The translations under genes and the position numbers were made by a program. DNA of 44,607 nt from NCBI GenBank assembly GCA_947167715.1, contig CAMVJD010000023.1:1-44607 (forward strand), in the 5' to 3' direction. Origin of the DNA: an uncultured Eubacteriaceae bacterium (GTDB lineage Bacteria > Bacillota > Clostridia > Lachnospirales > CAG-274). Positions 9,231 to 18,468 of this stretch are shown piece by piece; within the stretch, counting starts at the first letter, position 1, and each line of letters starts with the position of its first letter. The notes under the pieces are model-generated. The model saw only the letters and a list, made by a program, of their open reading frames with translations, ran no database searches and was not told the DNA's origin.

Positions 9231-9459
9231 AGATCATACGGGAGAATAAGTAGACTATCGTCCTTGACCCACAGAGAGACCGCGGTTGGTGCGAGCGGCC
9301 GGCGGGGCGGCAGTTGAAGCTATCTTGCAAAAACGTATGCGTATGCCGCGTTAAGGCAAAAATGAGATCGGGTTTTTATTTATCACCCGGAATCAGGGTG
9401 GTACCGCGATAATTCGCCCCTGTTGTTGATGTATTTACATCGGTGACAGGGGCTGTTTT
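9231..9459 (+). promoter_or_regulatory. T-box riboswitch (alanine) upstream of alaS
   Basis: Senses uncharged tRNA-Ala and lets transcription continue into alaS. Stem I begins near 9231 and contains AAGTAGAC and the apical AGAGA/GGTGCGAG elements. The likely specifier codon is GCT (Ala) at 9319-9321, followed by the expected purine. The conserved T-box AGGGTGGTACCGCG is at 9395-9408, where it pairs with the tRNA acceptor end. The competing terminator is GCCCCTGT (9416-9423) with ACAGGGGC (9446-9453) and a short T-tract. It starts just 15 bp after the upstream stop; TATAAT occurs at 9217-9222 but without a clear -35. Confidence 0.95.
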
Positions 9460-9492
9460 AATGAATAAGATAATTAATAGGAGGAAATTTTT

Positions 9493-12141
9493 ATGCAATA
9501 TATGGGCGTAAACGAAATACGCGAAAAGTATTTATCATTTTTTGAAACAAAACAGCACTTAAGACTGGCAAGCGCATCTCTTATCCCGCACAACGACAAG
9601 AGCCTGCTGCTTATCAACTCGGGTATGGCACCCTTAAAGCCGTTTTTCACAGGCCAGCAGGTACCGCCGCGCAAGCGTGTCACCACCTGCCAGAAATGTA
9701 TCAGAACGGGCGATATTGAAAATGTCGGCAAGACAGCGCGCCACGGTACGTTTTTTGAAATGCTGGGCAACTTCTCGTTTGGCGATTACTTCAAAAACGA
9801 GGCTATCGAATGGGCTTGGGAATTTTTTACAAAGGTCATTAAACTGCCCGAGGACAAGCTGTATGTTTCTATCTATCAGGACGACGACGAGGCCTTTGAT
9901 ATCTGGCACAACAAGATAGGCCTTGCCGAGGACAGAATTTTCAGAATGGGCAAGGAGGATAACTTCTGGGAGCACGGTGTAGGCCCCTGCGGCCCCTGCT
10001 CGGAGATATACTACGACAAAGGCCCCGAATACGGCTGCGGCAAGCCCGGCTGTACGGTAGGCTGCGACTGCGACCGCTATATGGAGGTCTGGAACCTGGT
10101 TTTCACGCAGTTCTGCAAGGAGGACGACGGCAGCTATTCAAACCTTGACCACCCCAATATCGATACGGGTATGGGTCTTGAACGTCTTGCCACCGTTATG
10201 CAGGGCGTAAACTCTATTTTTGATGTTGATACCGTAAAGGCTATCCGCGATAAGGTATGCGAGATATCGGGCAAGGAATACGGCAAGGAGCATAAATTTG
10301 ACGTTTCTATCCGCGTTATCACCGACCACGTTCGTTCCGTTACCTTTATGACATCCGACGGCGTTATGTTCTCAAACGAGGGCCGCGGCTATGTTCTGCG
10401 CCGTCTTTTAAGACGCGCCGTGCGTCACGGCAAACTGCTTGGCATAGACAGAAAATTTATTGCGGAAGTTGCCGATGTAGTTATTGAAAACAGCGGCGAT
10501 GCTTATCCCGAGTTAAAGGAAAAGCGCGATTACATCAAGAAAATGCTTACCGTTGAGGAGGAGCGTTTCCACGAAACTCTCGATACGGGTATGGCGATGC
10601 TTGCACAGAAAATAGACGAGATCAAGGCAAGCAAGGGCGAAAACGTACTTAAAGGCGCAGACAGCTTTAAGCTTTACGACACCTACGGCTTCCCGCTTGA
10701 TCTTATGCAGGAGATACTTGCCGAAAAGGGTATCGAGGTAGACGAGGAGGCCTTCAGGGCAGAAATGGAAAAGCAGCGTGTACGCGCAAGAGAGGCTCGT
10801 GAAACAGATACCTATATGGGCGCAGAGGAGACTGTATTCCATCAGCTTCCCGCAGAAATGGCAACGGAATTTGTGGGCTATGACAATAACGAATTTGACG
10901 GCAAGGTGCTTGCACTCGTAAGCGGAAATGCCGTTTGCGATAAGGTTTCCGAGGGCGCGGATGTTGCCGTTATAGTTGACAAGACACCGTTCTATGCCGA
11001 AATGGGCGGTCAGGTAGGCGACAAGGGCGTTATAACAAGCGATAAATGCAAAATTGAAATTGAGGACTGTACAAAGTTCGGCGGCAACAAGTTTATCCAC
11101 ACGGGTAAGGTAATAAGCGGTGAAATTGCCGTTGGCGATACTGTTAAGCTTGCCATTGACACAAAGCGCAGAAAGGCTATTGCAAGAAACCATACCGCAA
11201 CACATATTTTACAGGCGGTTTTAAGGGAAAATCTGGGCAGCCATGTAGAACAGGCGGGCTCCTATGTAAGCGACAGCAGACTTCGTTTTGACTTTACGCA
11301 TTTTGAGGCAGTTGACAAGGAAGTTCTTGCCAAGGTCGAAAAAGAGGTAAACGAAAAGCTTTTGGATGCACTTGATGTAGTCGTTAAGGAAATGCCTATA
11401 GAAGAGGCTAAAAAGAGTGGCGCGACAGCACTTTTCGGCGAAAAGTACGGCGACACGGTAAGGGTAGTAAATGTAGGCGGCTATTCAATAGAATTCTGCG
11501 GCGGTACTCACCTTAAAAACTCCGCAGAGGCAGGTATGTTTAAGATAATCTCCGAAAGCGGTGTTGCAGCGGGCGTAAGACGTATCGAGGCCGTTACGGG
11601 CGAGGGCGCTTTAAGATACTTTGAAGAGCGTGACGCTATGCTTCACGAGCTTTCAAGTATGGTAAAGGCCGCACAGAACAATGTAGGCCAGCGTATTGCG
11701 GCTATCCTTGAGGAAAACAAGCGCCTTGCAAAAGAGGTAGAGGCGTTAAAGGCTAAAATGAGCGGCGGCGCGGCAGATGATATCCTTAATACAAAAATCG
11801 ATATCAACGGCATTTCCTTTATTGCGGGCAATGTAAAGGGTCTTGAAATGAACGACCTCAGAAATATGGGCGACAAGCTCAAGGACAAGCTTATAAACGA
11901 GGCGGCTGTCATTCTTCTTGCCTCGGGCGAGGGCAGCAAGGTAAGCTTTGTTGCTATGTGTACCGATGCGGCTGTTAAGCTTGGCGTAAAGGCAGGCGAT
12001 ATAGTTAAGGCGGCTGCCACGATCTGCGGTGGCGGCGGCGGCGGACGTCCCAATATGGCACAGGCAGGCGGCAAGGATGCAAGCAAGATAAAAGAGGCAC
12101 TCGAGGCAGCAAGGGCTGTTGTTGAAAACGCAGTTAAATAA
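9493..12141 (+). CDS. alaS: Alanyl-tRNA synthetase
   Basis: Charges tRNA-Ala with alanine and clears mischarged tRNA; cytoplasmic and essential. Its 882 residues are the full family length. In order: class II catalytic core starting with the alaS signature (EKYLSFFETKQHLRLASASLIP), with GNFSFGDYFK and the motif 3 region GMGLERLATVMQG; the tRNA-recognition region; the editing domain with zinc-type motifs HTATHILQAVLR and CGGTHLKNS; and the C-terminal C-Ala domain ending in a Gly-rich GGGGGGRPNMAQAGG. The ribosome site AGGAGG lies before ATG 9493. Control is by the T-box above. Confidence 0.98.
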   Translation: MQYMGVNEIREKYLSFFETKQHLRLASASLIPHNDKSLLLINSGMAPLKPFFTGQQVPPRKRVTTCQKCIRTGDIENVGKTARHGTFFEMLGNFSFGDYFKNEAIEWAWEFFTKVIKLPEDKLYVSIYQDDDEAFDIWHNKIGLAEDRIFRMGKEDNFWEHGVGPCGPCSEIYYDKGPEYGCGKPGCTVGCDCDRYMEVWNLVFTQFCKEDDGSYSNLDHPNIDTGMGLERLATVMQGVNSIFDVDTVKAIRDKVCEISGKEYGKEHKFDVSIRVITDHVRSVTFMTSDGVMFSNEGRGYVLRRLLRRAVRHGKLLGIDRKFIAEVADVVIENSGDAYPELKEKRDYIKKMLTVEEERFHETLDTGMAMLAQKIDEIKASKGENVLKGADSFKLYDTYGFPLDLMQEILAEKGIEVDEEAFRAEMEKQRVRAREARETDTYMGAEETVFHQLPAEMATEFVGYDNNEFDGKVLALVSGNAVCDKVSEGADVAVIVDKTPFYAEMGGQVGDKGVITSDKCKIEIEDCTKFGGNKFIHTGKVISGEIAVGDTVKLAIDTKRRKAIARNHTATHILQAVLRENLGSHVEQAGSYVSDSRLRFDFTHFEAVDKEVLAKVEKEVNEKLLDALDVVVKEMPIEEAKKSGATALFGEKYGDTVRVVNVGGYSIEFCGGTHLKNSAEAGMFKIISESGVAAGVRRIEAVTGEGALRYFEERDAMLHELSSMVKAAQNNVGQRIAAILEENKRLAKEVEALKAKMSGGAADDILNTKIDINGISFIAGNVKGLEMNDLRNMGDKLKDKLINEAAVILLASGEGSKVSFVAMCTDAAVKLGVKAGDIVKAAATICGGGGGGRPNMAQAGGKDASKIKEALEAARAVVENAVK

Positions 12142-12162
12142 AGGACTGTATTAAAGCAAAAA

Positions 12163-12203
12163 GGGTCAAGGCAAAGGAAATTAATGTTCCGATGCTTTGA
12201 CCC
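12163..12203. terminator. Bidirectional terminator between alaS and ktrA
   Basis: The stem GGGTCAAG-GC pairs with GC-TTTGACCC around a loop of about 20 bases, with T-runs on both strands. It serves the convergent alaS and ktrA genes. Confidence 0.85.
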
Positions 12204-12209
12204 GTTTTT

Positions 12210-12854
12210 TTATTTAAAACATTTTTTAATTGATTTTATACTGCCCGCAACAAGCAGCCTGTCATTTGCTTTAAGCTGCATATCTGGGTTTATCTCTATC
12301 ATTACGCGGCCGTCTATCCTTATGCCCACTATGTTAAGGTTATACCTGCGCCTTATATCAAGCTCTACTATGCTTTTGCCCACCCAGTTTTCGGGCGGCT
12401 CTATCTCGAAAATAGCACAGGAGCTGTCAAGCTCTATATAATCAAAAATATGGTCGGAGCTGTAGCGTATCGCCGTCCATTCGGCAAGCTGCTTTTCGGG
12501 ATATATTATCTGGTCGGCGCCGTTGCGCAAAAGGAATTTTGCGTGTACTTTGCTTGATGCCCGTGATACCACAAAGGCCGCGCCCAGCTCCTTTAAAAGC
12601 GAGGTCACCTGCAGCGAATTTTGAAAATCATCGCCTATCGCAACTATACACAAATCAAAATTTTTGATGCCTATATTTTGAAGAAACTGCGTGTTTGCGG
12701 CATTTCCTATAAGTGCATCCGTCACATACGGCAAAACGGCATTTACATTATCCTCTTTTTCATCCACCGCCATTACCTGATGACCAAGCTCGTAAAGCTT
12801 TTTTATTGTGTTTACACCAAAACGTCCAAGTCCCACTACCAATACGGATTTCAT
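12210..12854 (-). CDS. ktrA: K+ uptake regulatory subunit (RCK_N + RCK_C)
   Basis: Peripheral gating subunit of the Ktr potassium transporter. Residues 1-120 are an RCK_N Rossmann domain with nucleotide-binding GLGRFG and the conserved acid of AVDEKEDNV; residues ~130-214 are RCK_C (FEIEPPENWVGKSIVELDIR). ATP/ADP, and often c-di-AMP, bind such subunits in Firmicutes. It lies 22 bp downstream of ktrB on the same strand with ribosome site GAGGTG, so the two form an operon. Length is typical (about 220 residues). Confidence 0.95.
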   Translation of the reverse strand: MKSVLVVGLGRFGVNTIKKLYELGHQVMAVDEKEDNVNAVLPYVTDALIGNAANTQFLQNIGIKNFDLCIVAIGDDFQNSLQVTSLLKELGAAFVVSRASSKVHAKFLLRNGADQIIYPEKQLAEWTAIRYSSDHIFDYIELDSSCAIFEIEPPENWVGKSIVELDIRRRYNLNIVGIRIDGRVMIEINPDMQLKANDRLLVAGSIKSIKKCFK

Positions 12855-12876
12855 ATTATTTCACCTCTTTTAATAA

Positions 12877-14208
12877 TCAGCCCACACCCACGGGTTCAAG
12901 CGGAAGCTTGGCATTTGCCGTGTTGGGCTTTGATACGGCGGCAAAAATAAGCGTAAGGCCGCCCACTCTGCCAAAAAACATTAAAAACATAATAATGCAG
13001 CGCGATAATGCGCCAAGCTTTGTTGTAATACCAAGCGTAAGGCCGACGGTCGCTATTGCCGATGCGGATTCAAACAAGCAGCTTCCTATCGGCAGCCCGT
13101 CCGCCTTGCTTATTACCAGCGCCGATATAACAAACAATAAAAGATAAATAAAAAGCACCGCAGCCGCGCTGTAGATTATCTCCACCGCTATGCGTCTGTT
13201 AAATGCCGAAGCATCCCTGCGGCGCACAAAAACGGAAAACGCGGAGACCGTCAGCACGGATATTGTAGTCACCTTTATACCGCCCGCAGTTGAGCCCGTT
13301 GCCCCGCCAATAAGCATAAGCAGTATAGTGACCAGTATGCCGCCGCCGCTTATTTTTGAAAAGTCGGCGGTATTAAAGCCCGCAGTACGCGGTGTGACCG
13401 TTTGAAAGGCCGAAAGCAGTATTCTTTCCTTTAAGGGGTATCCCCCGAATTCGCCGAAGAAAAAGTATAAAAACGGCAATATCAGCAATACTGCGGTGGT
13501 TGTAAGTATCAGCTTTGTTTGCAGACGATATTTTTTAAACGAATATTTGTTTCTTATTACATCCTCTATTGTGCCAAAGCCCAGGCCGCCCACTATAATA
13601 AGCGCCATAAGCGTAAGATTAACGGTTATTGCCCCGCTGTATGAGGTCATTGAAGAAAACTCGGCCTTTTCGCCCATAAGGTCAAAGCCCGCGTTGCAAA
13701 ATGCCGATACCGAATGAAAAATTGAATAGCCTATGCCCTTTAACGGCCCGTATTCGCCGATAAAGGTCGGCAGCAGGAACAGGGTCCCGAGGCCCTCGCA
13801 GATAAGCACGGTTTTTGCAATAAAATATGTAAATTTAACAATGCCGCCGATATGTGCCGCCGACACAGACTCCTGCATGACCGCGCGCTGCTTTAAGCCT
13901 ATCTTTCGCTCAAATATCGCAGCTGCCGCAATATAAACGGTAATAATGCCCATACCGCCTATCTGTATCAACACAAGTATAACACACTTGCCAAAAAACG
14001 ACCAGTATACCGCTGTATCACGCACCACCAGCCCCGTAACGCAGGCGGCCGATGTTGCGGTAAAAAGCGCATCGCCAAACGAAGCGCCGCCCTCGCTCCT
14101 TGTTGACACGGGCAGCATTAAAAGCAAGGCGCCGGTCATTATCAAGGCAAAAAAGCCGAGTATTATTATCTGAAAAGCGGTAAGATGCAGTCTGTTTTTA
14201 ATTATCAT
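12877..14208 (-). CDS. ktrB: K+ (Na+) channel-like transporter subunit (TrkH/KtrB)
   Basis: Membrane pore of the Ktr system with four M1-P-M2 repeats. The four filter loops are visible: SAACVTGLVVRD, SAFCNAGFDLMG, TVTPRTAGFNTAD and SAIATVGLTLGIT, each with the key Gly. I start at ATG 14208 (MIIKNRLHLT), with GGGGTG before it, rather than at 14292, because the N-terminal helix of the family begins there; this gives 443 residues. Its ktrA partner follows directly. Confidence 0.95.
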   Translation of the reverse strand: MIIKNRLHLTAFQIIILGFFALIMTGALLLMLPVSTRSEGGASFGDALFTATSAACVTGLVVRDTAVYWSFFGKCVILVLIQIGGMGIITVYIAAAAIFERKIGLKQRAVMQESVSAAHIGGIVKFTYFIAKTVLICEGLGTLFLLPTFIGEYGPLKGIGYSIFHSVSAFCNAGFDLMGEKAEFSSMTSYSGAITVNLTLMALIIVGGLGFGTIEDVIRNKYSFKKYRLQTKLILTTTAVLLILPFLYFFFGEFGGYPLKERILLSAFQTVTPRTAGFNTADFSKISGGGILVTILLMLIGGATGSTAGGIKVTTISVLTVSAFSVFVRRRDASAFNRRIAVEIIYSAAAVLFIYLLLFVISALVISKADGLPIGSCLFESASAIATVGLTLGITTKLGALSRCIIMFLMFFGRVGGLTLIFAAVSKPNTANAKLPLEPVGVG

Positions 14209-14323
14209 TATCCACACCCCTTTGGTATAAAAACTTGCCTTATTATATTTTACCACAAAAATTATCAAATGTATATTACTATTAAAAAACAAATGTAAAA
14301 ATTATGTTAAAATGCAATCGGCA

Positions 14324-14352
14324 TTGACAAAACGGGCGTGATAGAGTAAAAT
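14324..14352 (+). promoter_or_regulatory. Sigma-A promoter for the VWA/TelA operon
   Basis: TTGACA (14324-14329), a 17-bp spacer and TAAAAT (14347-14352) lie 36 bp before the start at 14389. Confidence 0.8.
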
Positions 14353-14388
14353 TATTATGTGAAATTATGTGTAAAACAAGGTGAGTGT

Positions 14389-15105
14389 ATGAAGGTAAAC
14401 AAACTTGTTAAAATAATAGGGTTTAATTTAATAATTATTATTGCGGCGGTAGTTACCTACTCCCCCGGGCTTTTGGCATGGTACCCAAACGACCCGTCCA
14501 TATTCAAGGCGGGTATGAGCATACTTATAGGCCTGTTTTTGGCGGCGGTTTTTATCGGCGGAAATTCAAGGCTTTTGTCGGGCCCGCAAATGCCCGTAAA
14601 TGTTGATGTAAGCGACTTTTCGCAGGCGACAAAGATACTGGATATGTATAAAAACGGCAGCTATTTCGGCCAAACGGCGCAGACCGTGCTTGACCAGATA
14701 GAAAGGCTCGGACGTTCCATGACAAGGCTTCAGACGGAGATAGACCGCAGGTTCGAGAAAAACTCAATGTCAAACGACAAATATTCGGCCATAGTAAACG
14801 AGGCAAATTTAAGCCTTACGGACAACCTTATAAGCGCCGCACAGAAGATGCAGTTTTTTGACGAGGGCGAGTATAAGCGCCTTTTAAACTTTGAAAAGGA
14901 CACCATTCCCGACGATATCCAAAAGCAGCAGCTTAATTTGTACAAGCTTAACGAGGACAGCATAAAAAATGTGGTGACGGCAAACGAAAGGCTTATTTTA
15001 CAGCTTGATACCCTTGCGGTGGAGCTGGGCAGCAGGGGCGAGCCGAACGACGATATACTTGACGAGATAAAAAAGCTTACGCAGGAAGTTAAATACTATA
15101 AATAA
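14389..15105 (+). CDS. Membrane-anchored coiled-coil protein of a TelA-type operon
   Basis: Function not recognised. Two hydrophobic helices (about residues 5-30 and 40-62) are followed by about 170 charged, helix-forming residues with heptad-like Leu/Ile spacing, likely cytoplasmic coiled coil. Position and shape resemble the XpaC-like partners that often precede TelA in Firmicutes, but no sequence motif of that family is clear. The chosen ATG 14389 follows AAGGTGAG; an in-frame start at 14359 is also possible. The next gene begins 16 bp after its stop, so they are co-transcribed. Confidence 0.8.
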   Translation: MKVNKLVKIIGFNLIIIIAAVVTYSPGLLAWYPNDPSIFKAGMSILIGLFLAAVFIGGNSRLLSGPQMPVNVDVSDFSQATKILDMYKNGSYFGQTAQTVLDQIERLGRSMTRLQTEIDRRFEKNSMSNDKYSAIVNEANLSLTDNLISAAQKMQFFDEGEYKRLLNFEKDTIPDDIQKQQLNLYKLNEDSIKNVVTANERLILQLDTLAVELGSRGEPNDDILDEIKKLTQEVKYYK

Positions 15106-15121
15106 GAAAAGAGGAGTGCAA

Positions 15122-16798
15122 ATGAAAAAGAAAAATAACACAGGTGCGATGATAGGTATTGCAATAGCGGTAATAGTGCTGGTATTCGGCGGTGTTGCGC
15201 TTACGCGAAATGTCGGCAAATCCACAAAAACGGTTACGAAAGAGGCGGCGCAGGAAAAGCTTGAAAAGTATTACAAGAAAATAGCGCCGGGCGAGCTGAC
15301 CCCTGTTAAGGGTCAGGTAAGCTATTCGGGCGAGGAAAGCCTTTATCAGGAGCTGCCCGAATTAAAGGACGATTCCATAGTTGTAAGGGAAACAACGGGC
15401 GACTATGCCGAGATCTTTGCAAGCTCGGAAAAGACAGGCTCGGGCACGGACGGCTATCTGCGCGAAATGGCGGAAAAATTTAACCGTTCGGGCGCAAGCG
15501 TGGGCGGCAGACCTGTTTCAATAAGGTTAAGAACTGTTTCAAGCGGTCAACAGGTTGACTACCCCGCTTCGGGCAAATATGTTCCCGATGCAATTTCGCC
15601 CTCGTCGGATTTAAGCGTTAAAATGCTTAATGCAAAGGGCGTGCCTACGGTAGATATAGACGACAGCCTTGTTATGAACTATGCGGGCATCGTGGTCTCA
15701 AACTCCACCTACTCAACGCTTGTGGAGGACTACGGCAGCGCCGATGTCAAAAACTTTGCACAGGCTACCGCAGACGGAAAAATTACGGTCGGCTATACAA
15801 ACCCCTTTACATCTGCAACGGGTATGAATTTCCTTATTACGCTGCTTGACAGCTATGACAGCGGAAATATCCTTTCCGACAGGGCAATAAAGGGCTTTCA
15901 GGCCTTTCAGGAGAATGTCCCCTTTGTGGCTATGACAACGGGACAGATGAGAAATGCATCCGAACGAGGCAGTTTTGATGCCTTTGTGCTTGAATATCAG
16001 GTTTTTGTAAACGACAGCAAATTAAACAGCAATTATCGTTTTATCCCCTTTGGATATGCGCATAAAAATCCCCTGGCTATGATAGAAACATCCACTAAAA
16101 AGGAGATCCTTACCGCCTTTGCGGATTTCTGCGAGCAAAACGGCGCACAGCTTGCGCAAAAGGACGGCTTTAACCAGGATATAGGCTATATCCCCGCGCT
16201 CCCCGAGTATTCGGGCGCAGACCTTATGGCAGCGCAGAAGCTTTATAAGGAAAACAAGGACAATCAGCCCGTTGTATGTGTGTTTGTAACGGATGTTTCG
16301 GGCAGTATGGCTGGCGAGCCGCTCAATACCTTAAAGGACAGCCTTGTAAACTCTATGCAGTATATCAATACAAACAATTATATCGGTCTTGTCTGCTATA
16401 ATGACGATGTTGATATCGCCCTGCCGATAGCCGAGTTTGATATAAACCAGCAGTCCTATTTTAAGGGCACGGTGGAAATGCTTGATGCCTCGGGCGGTAC
16501 GGCGACCTATGACGGCCTTTGCGTAGCACTTAAAATGATACAGGATAAGCTTGTTGAGGTGCCTAATGCAAAGCCTATGGTATTTGTGCTTTCGGACGGC
16601 GAGACAAACCGCGGCTACAGCCTTAAAGAGGTAGAGGATATAGTAAGCGGCCTTGCGGTACCCGTGTATACAATAGGCTATAATGCGGATATAGACGCAC
16701 TTTCAAAGCTTTCGGATATAAACGAGGGTGTGTGCATAAACGCAAATACCGATGATGTTATTTATCAGTTAAAGCAGCTGTTCAATGCAAATATGTAA
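15122..16798 (+). CDS. Substrate-binding domain plus VWA domain, membrane-anchored
   Basis: An N-terminal membrane anchor (residues ~9-28) precedes an extracellular solute-binding-like region (about 60-370) and a C-terminal von Willebrand A domain (about 375-558). The VWA metal site is complete: DVSGS, the Thr in GGTATYDG, and the Asp in LSDGETN. This domain order is known from proteins found beside TelA in Clostridia; the binding partner is unknown. Start ATG 15122 has GAGGAG 5 bp before it; the GTG at 15116 lies inside that ribosome site and is rejected. Confidence 0.9.
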   Translation: MKKKNNTGAMIGIAIAVIVLVFGGVALTRNVGKSTKTVTKEAAQEKLEKYYKKIAPGELTPVKGQVSYSGEESLYQELPELKDDSIVVRETTGDYAEIFASSEKTGSGTDGYLREMAEKFNRSGASVGGRPVSIRLRTVSSGQQVDYPASGKYVPDAISPSSDLSVKMLNAKGVPTVDIDDSLVMNYAGIVVSNSTYSTLVEDYGSADVKNFAQATADGKITVGYTNPFTSATGMNFLITLLDSYDSGNILSDRAIKGFQAFQENVPFVAMTTGQMRNASERGSFDAFVLEYQVFVNDSKLNSNYRFIPFGYAHKNPLAMIETSTKKEILTAFADFCEQNGAQLAQKDGFNQDIGYIPALPEYSGADLMAAQKLYKENKDNQPVVCVFVTDVSGSMAGEPLNTLKDSLVNSMQYINTNNYIGLVCYNDDVDIALPIAEFDINQQSYFKGTVEMLDASGGTATYDGLCVALKMIQDKLVEVPNAKPMVFVLSDGETNRGYSLKEVEDIVSGLAVPVYTIGYNADIDALSKLSDINEGVCINANTDDVIYQLKQLFNANM

Positions 16799-16826
16799 TA
16801 GAGATTTAATGGAGCGATACGGTTGA

Positions 16827-16977
16827 AAATTTCAATTTGACGGGGTGTTATTGTGAAACGAAACAGCGGAACGACACATAGGTCGTTCCCTACAAAACGG
16901 TGATATGTCAGATTATTCGTTGTAGGGACGGACCTATGTGTCCGTCCGCTCAAAATCACCCCGCCAAATTGAAATTT
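16827..16977. repeat. 151-bp inverted-repeat element (MITE-like)
   Basis: Outer terminal repeats AAATTTCAATTTG (16827-16839) and CAAATTGAAATTT (16965-16977) are perfect inverted copies, extended after one or two mismatched bases by CGGGGTG/CACCCCG. Inside are two hairpins, at 16868-16889 (GGAACGAC...GTCGTTCC) and 16926-16947 (GGACGGAC...GTCCGTCC), joined by CCCTACAAAACGGTGATATG. The inner part recurs inverted at 25111-25233. No target duplication is obvious. Confidence 0.8.
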
Positions 16978-17165
16978 ATCATTCGCTTAATATATAAAAA
17001 CAACTATCCTTTCCCAAAATTATGAAATTTAATTTAAAAGGAAAGTTCATAGTAATAGACCTCGGCGTTTATGCGGACGAAAATTTCTGCAGAGCATACA
17101 AGATAAAAATTAAGTCGAATGATAATACACTTGTTAAATATATTGATGAAGATATAAAGGTAAGG

Positions 17166-18428
17166 ATGAAAAAATTAATATCAATACTTGGAATACTTTT
17201 TTTGCATATAAGTCTTTCGGGGTGTTTAAACGGAATAACAGGAGAATTGCCCGATGTTGCAACAGCCGATCATATAAACGGCAAAATCCACGATGAAGGC
17301 TTCGAGCCTATTTGTATTGCGGTCAATGACAGCGGAAATATTCCGGTTTTTTATACGGATAATATGTCGGAAATGCTTTATTTTGACTATAACAATGACG
17401 GCTTCAGAGAATCAACGGCTTGGCCTACTGAAATGACCGGGGTATTTGTTATTGATGAAAACAAAAACGCAGTGATCGATAACAGCACGGAGATACTCGG
17501 AAACGATTTAAGAACGGAGCAAGGCACCGATATACTGAATTTGCTGAAAAAGTACGACAGCAATTTTGATAACAAGCTGTCTGCCGACGACGAAATATTT
17601 GATAAATTATTTATTTGGGATGATATTGATAAAAACGCTTTTTTTGATGAAAACGACAGGCTTATATCAATGCCCGATGCGGAAATAGCATATATATCCG
17701 TTGATATCAAACCCGAAAAAACAGTTCTGAATGACCACTCGGAAAGTGTCGGGACAGCCGTTATTCATAAGCAAAACAAAGAAAAATCATATTTATCCGT
17801 TATGCTTTTAAAAACCGAAAAAATGTTTACTGTGGCAGCGGATTTCCTGCCGGAAACGGAAGAAATAAAAAGCCTGCCCGATTTCAAGGGATATGGCAGA
17901 ACATACGACCTTCATCAGGCGATGTTAAGAGATGATTCGTTAAAGGAATGTGTAAAGGCCTTTGTGGCCGAAAAAGACAAAGCAAAGCGCATAGAGCTTT
18001 TAAACAATATTATTTTCAAACTGACCGGGGTGGAAAATTCAAACACAGATTACGGAGAATTTGTCGAGGACGGCAGAAAAACAGACGCGCTGAAGGTATT
18101 CTTTAACGAAGACACAACAAACCTTACCGAAAACACGGTTTTAAGTGAAGAGCAAGCCCGCATATACGCAGAATCTTATGAGGACATCTTTAATTATATG
18201 TATAATGACCTTATATGGCAAATATATTTTGCCGATATATCGGAGCCGCTGTATGACGCCGATTGCGATATAGCAAAAACAGTCGAACCGATAAAGGCGA
18301 AAATGGAAGAACTTGATGAACCTGATTTTTATAAATTTATATTAACGGTTCTGGAGGAGCGTAACAAAGAACTTCCCGAAAACAAACAAATTGATATCGA
18401 AACGATTCGTTTGTCGTTTGAGGAATAA
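17166..18428 (+). CDS. Lipoprotein with EF-hand-like Ca-binding repeats
   Basis: The signal peptide ends in the lipobox LSGC (lipidated Cys about residue 20). Residues ~60-180 contain Asp/Asn-rich loops: DYNNDGF, DENKNAVIDN, DSNFDNKLSADDEIF and DDIDKNAFFDENDRL. These follow the pattern of the calcium-loop regions next to RTX/hemolysin-type proteins (D-x-N-x-D-G ... W-x-D). The C-terminal half is helical and unrecognised. Start ATG 17166 is preferred over 17022 because the lipoprotein signal begins here, although the upstream 48 codons are also open. Lower GC and different codon use than its neighbours, plus the mobile repeat just upstream, suggest a late insertion between the VWA and telA genes. 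Confidence 0.82.
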   Translation: MKKLISILGILFLHISLSGCLNGITGELPDVATADHINGKIHDEGFEPICIAVNDSGNIPVFYTDNMSEMLYFDYNNDGFRESTAWPTEMTGVFVIDENKNAVIDNSTEILGNDLRTEQGTDILNLLKKYDSNFDNKLSADDEIFDKLFIWDDIDKNAFFDENDRLISMPDAEIAYISVDIKPEKTVLNDHSESVGTAVIHKQNKEKSYLSVMLLKTEKMFTVAADFLPETEEIKSLPDFKGYGRTYDLHQAMLRDDSLKECVKAFVAEKDKAKRIELLNNIIFKLTGVENSNTDYGEFVEDGRKTDALKVFFNEDTTNLTENTVLSEEQARIYAESYEDIFNYMYNDLIWQIYFADISEPLYDADCDIAKTVEPIKAKMEELDEPDFYKFILTVLEERNKELPENKQIDIETIRLSFEE

Positions 18429-18468
18429 ATATACAAATAAAGGAAAACTATCAAAAAGGAGAAACATT

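Noticed and set aside
10513..11205. Minus-strand frame inside alaS
   Set aside because: It is a shadow of the alaS coding sequence.
17022..17165. N-terminal extension of the EF-hand-like lipoprotein
   Set aside because: The extension would bury the lipoprotein signal peptide inside the protein; the start at 17166 explains the signal.
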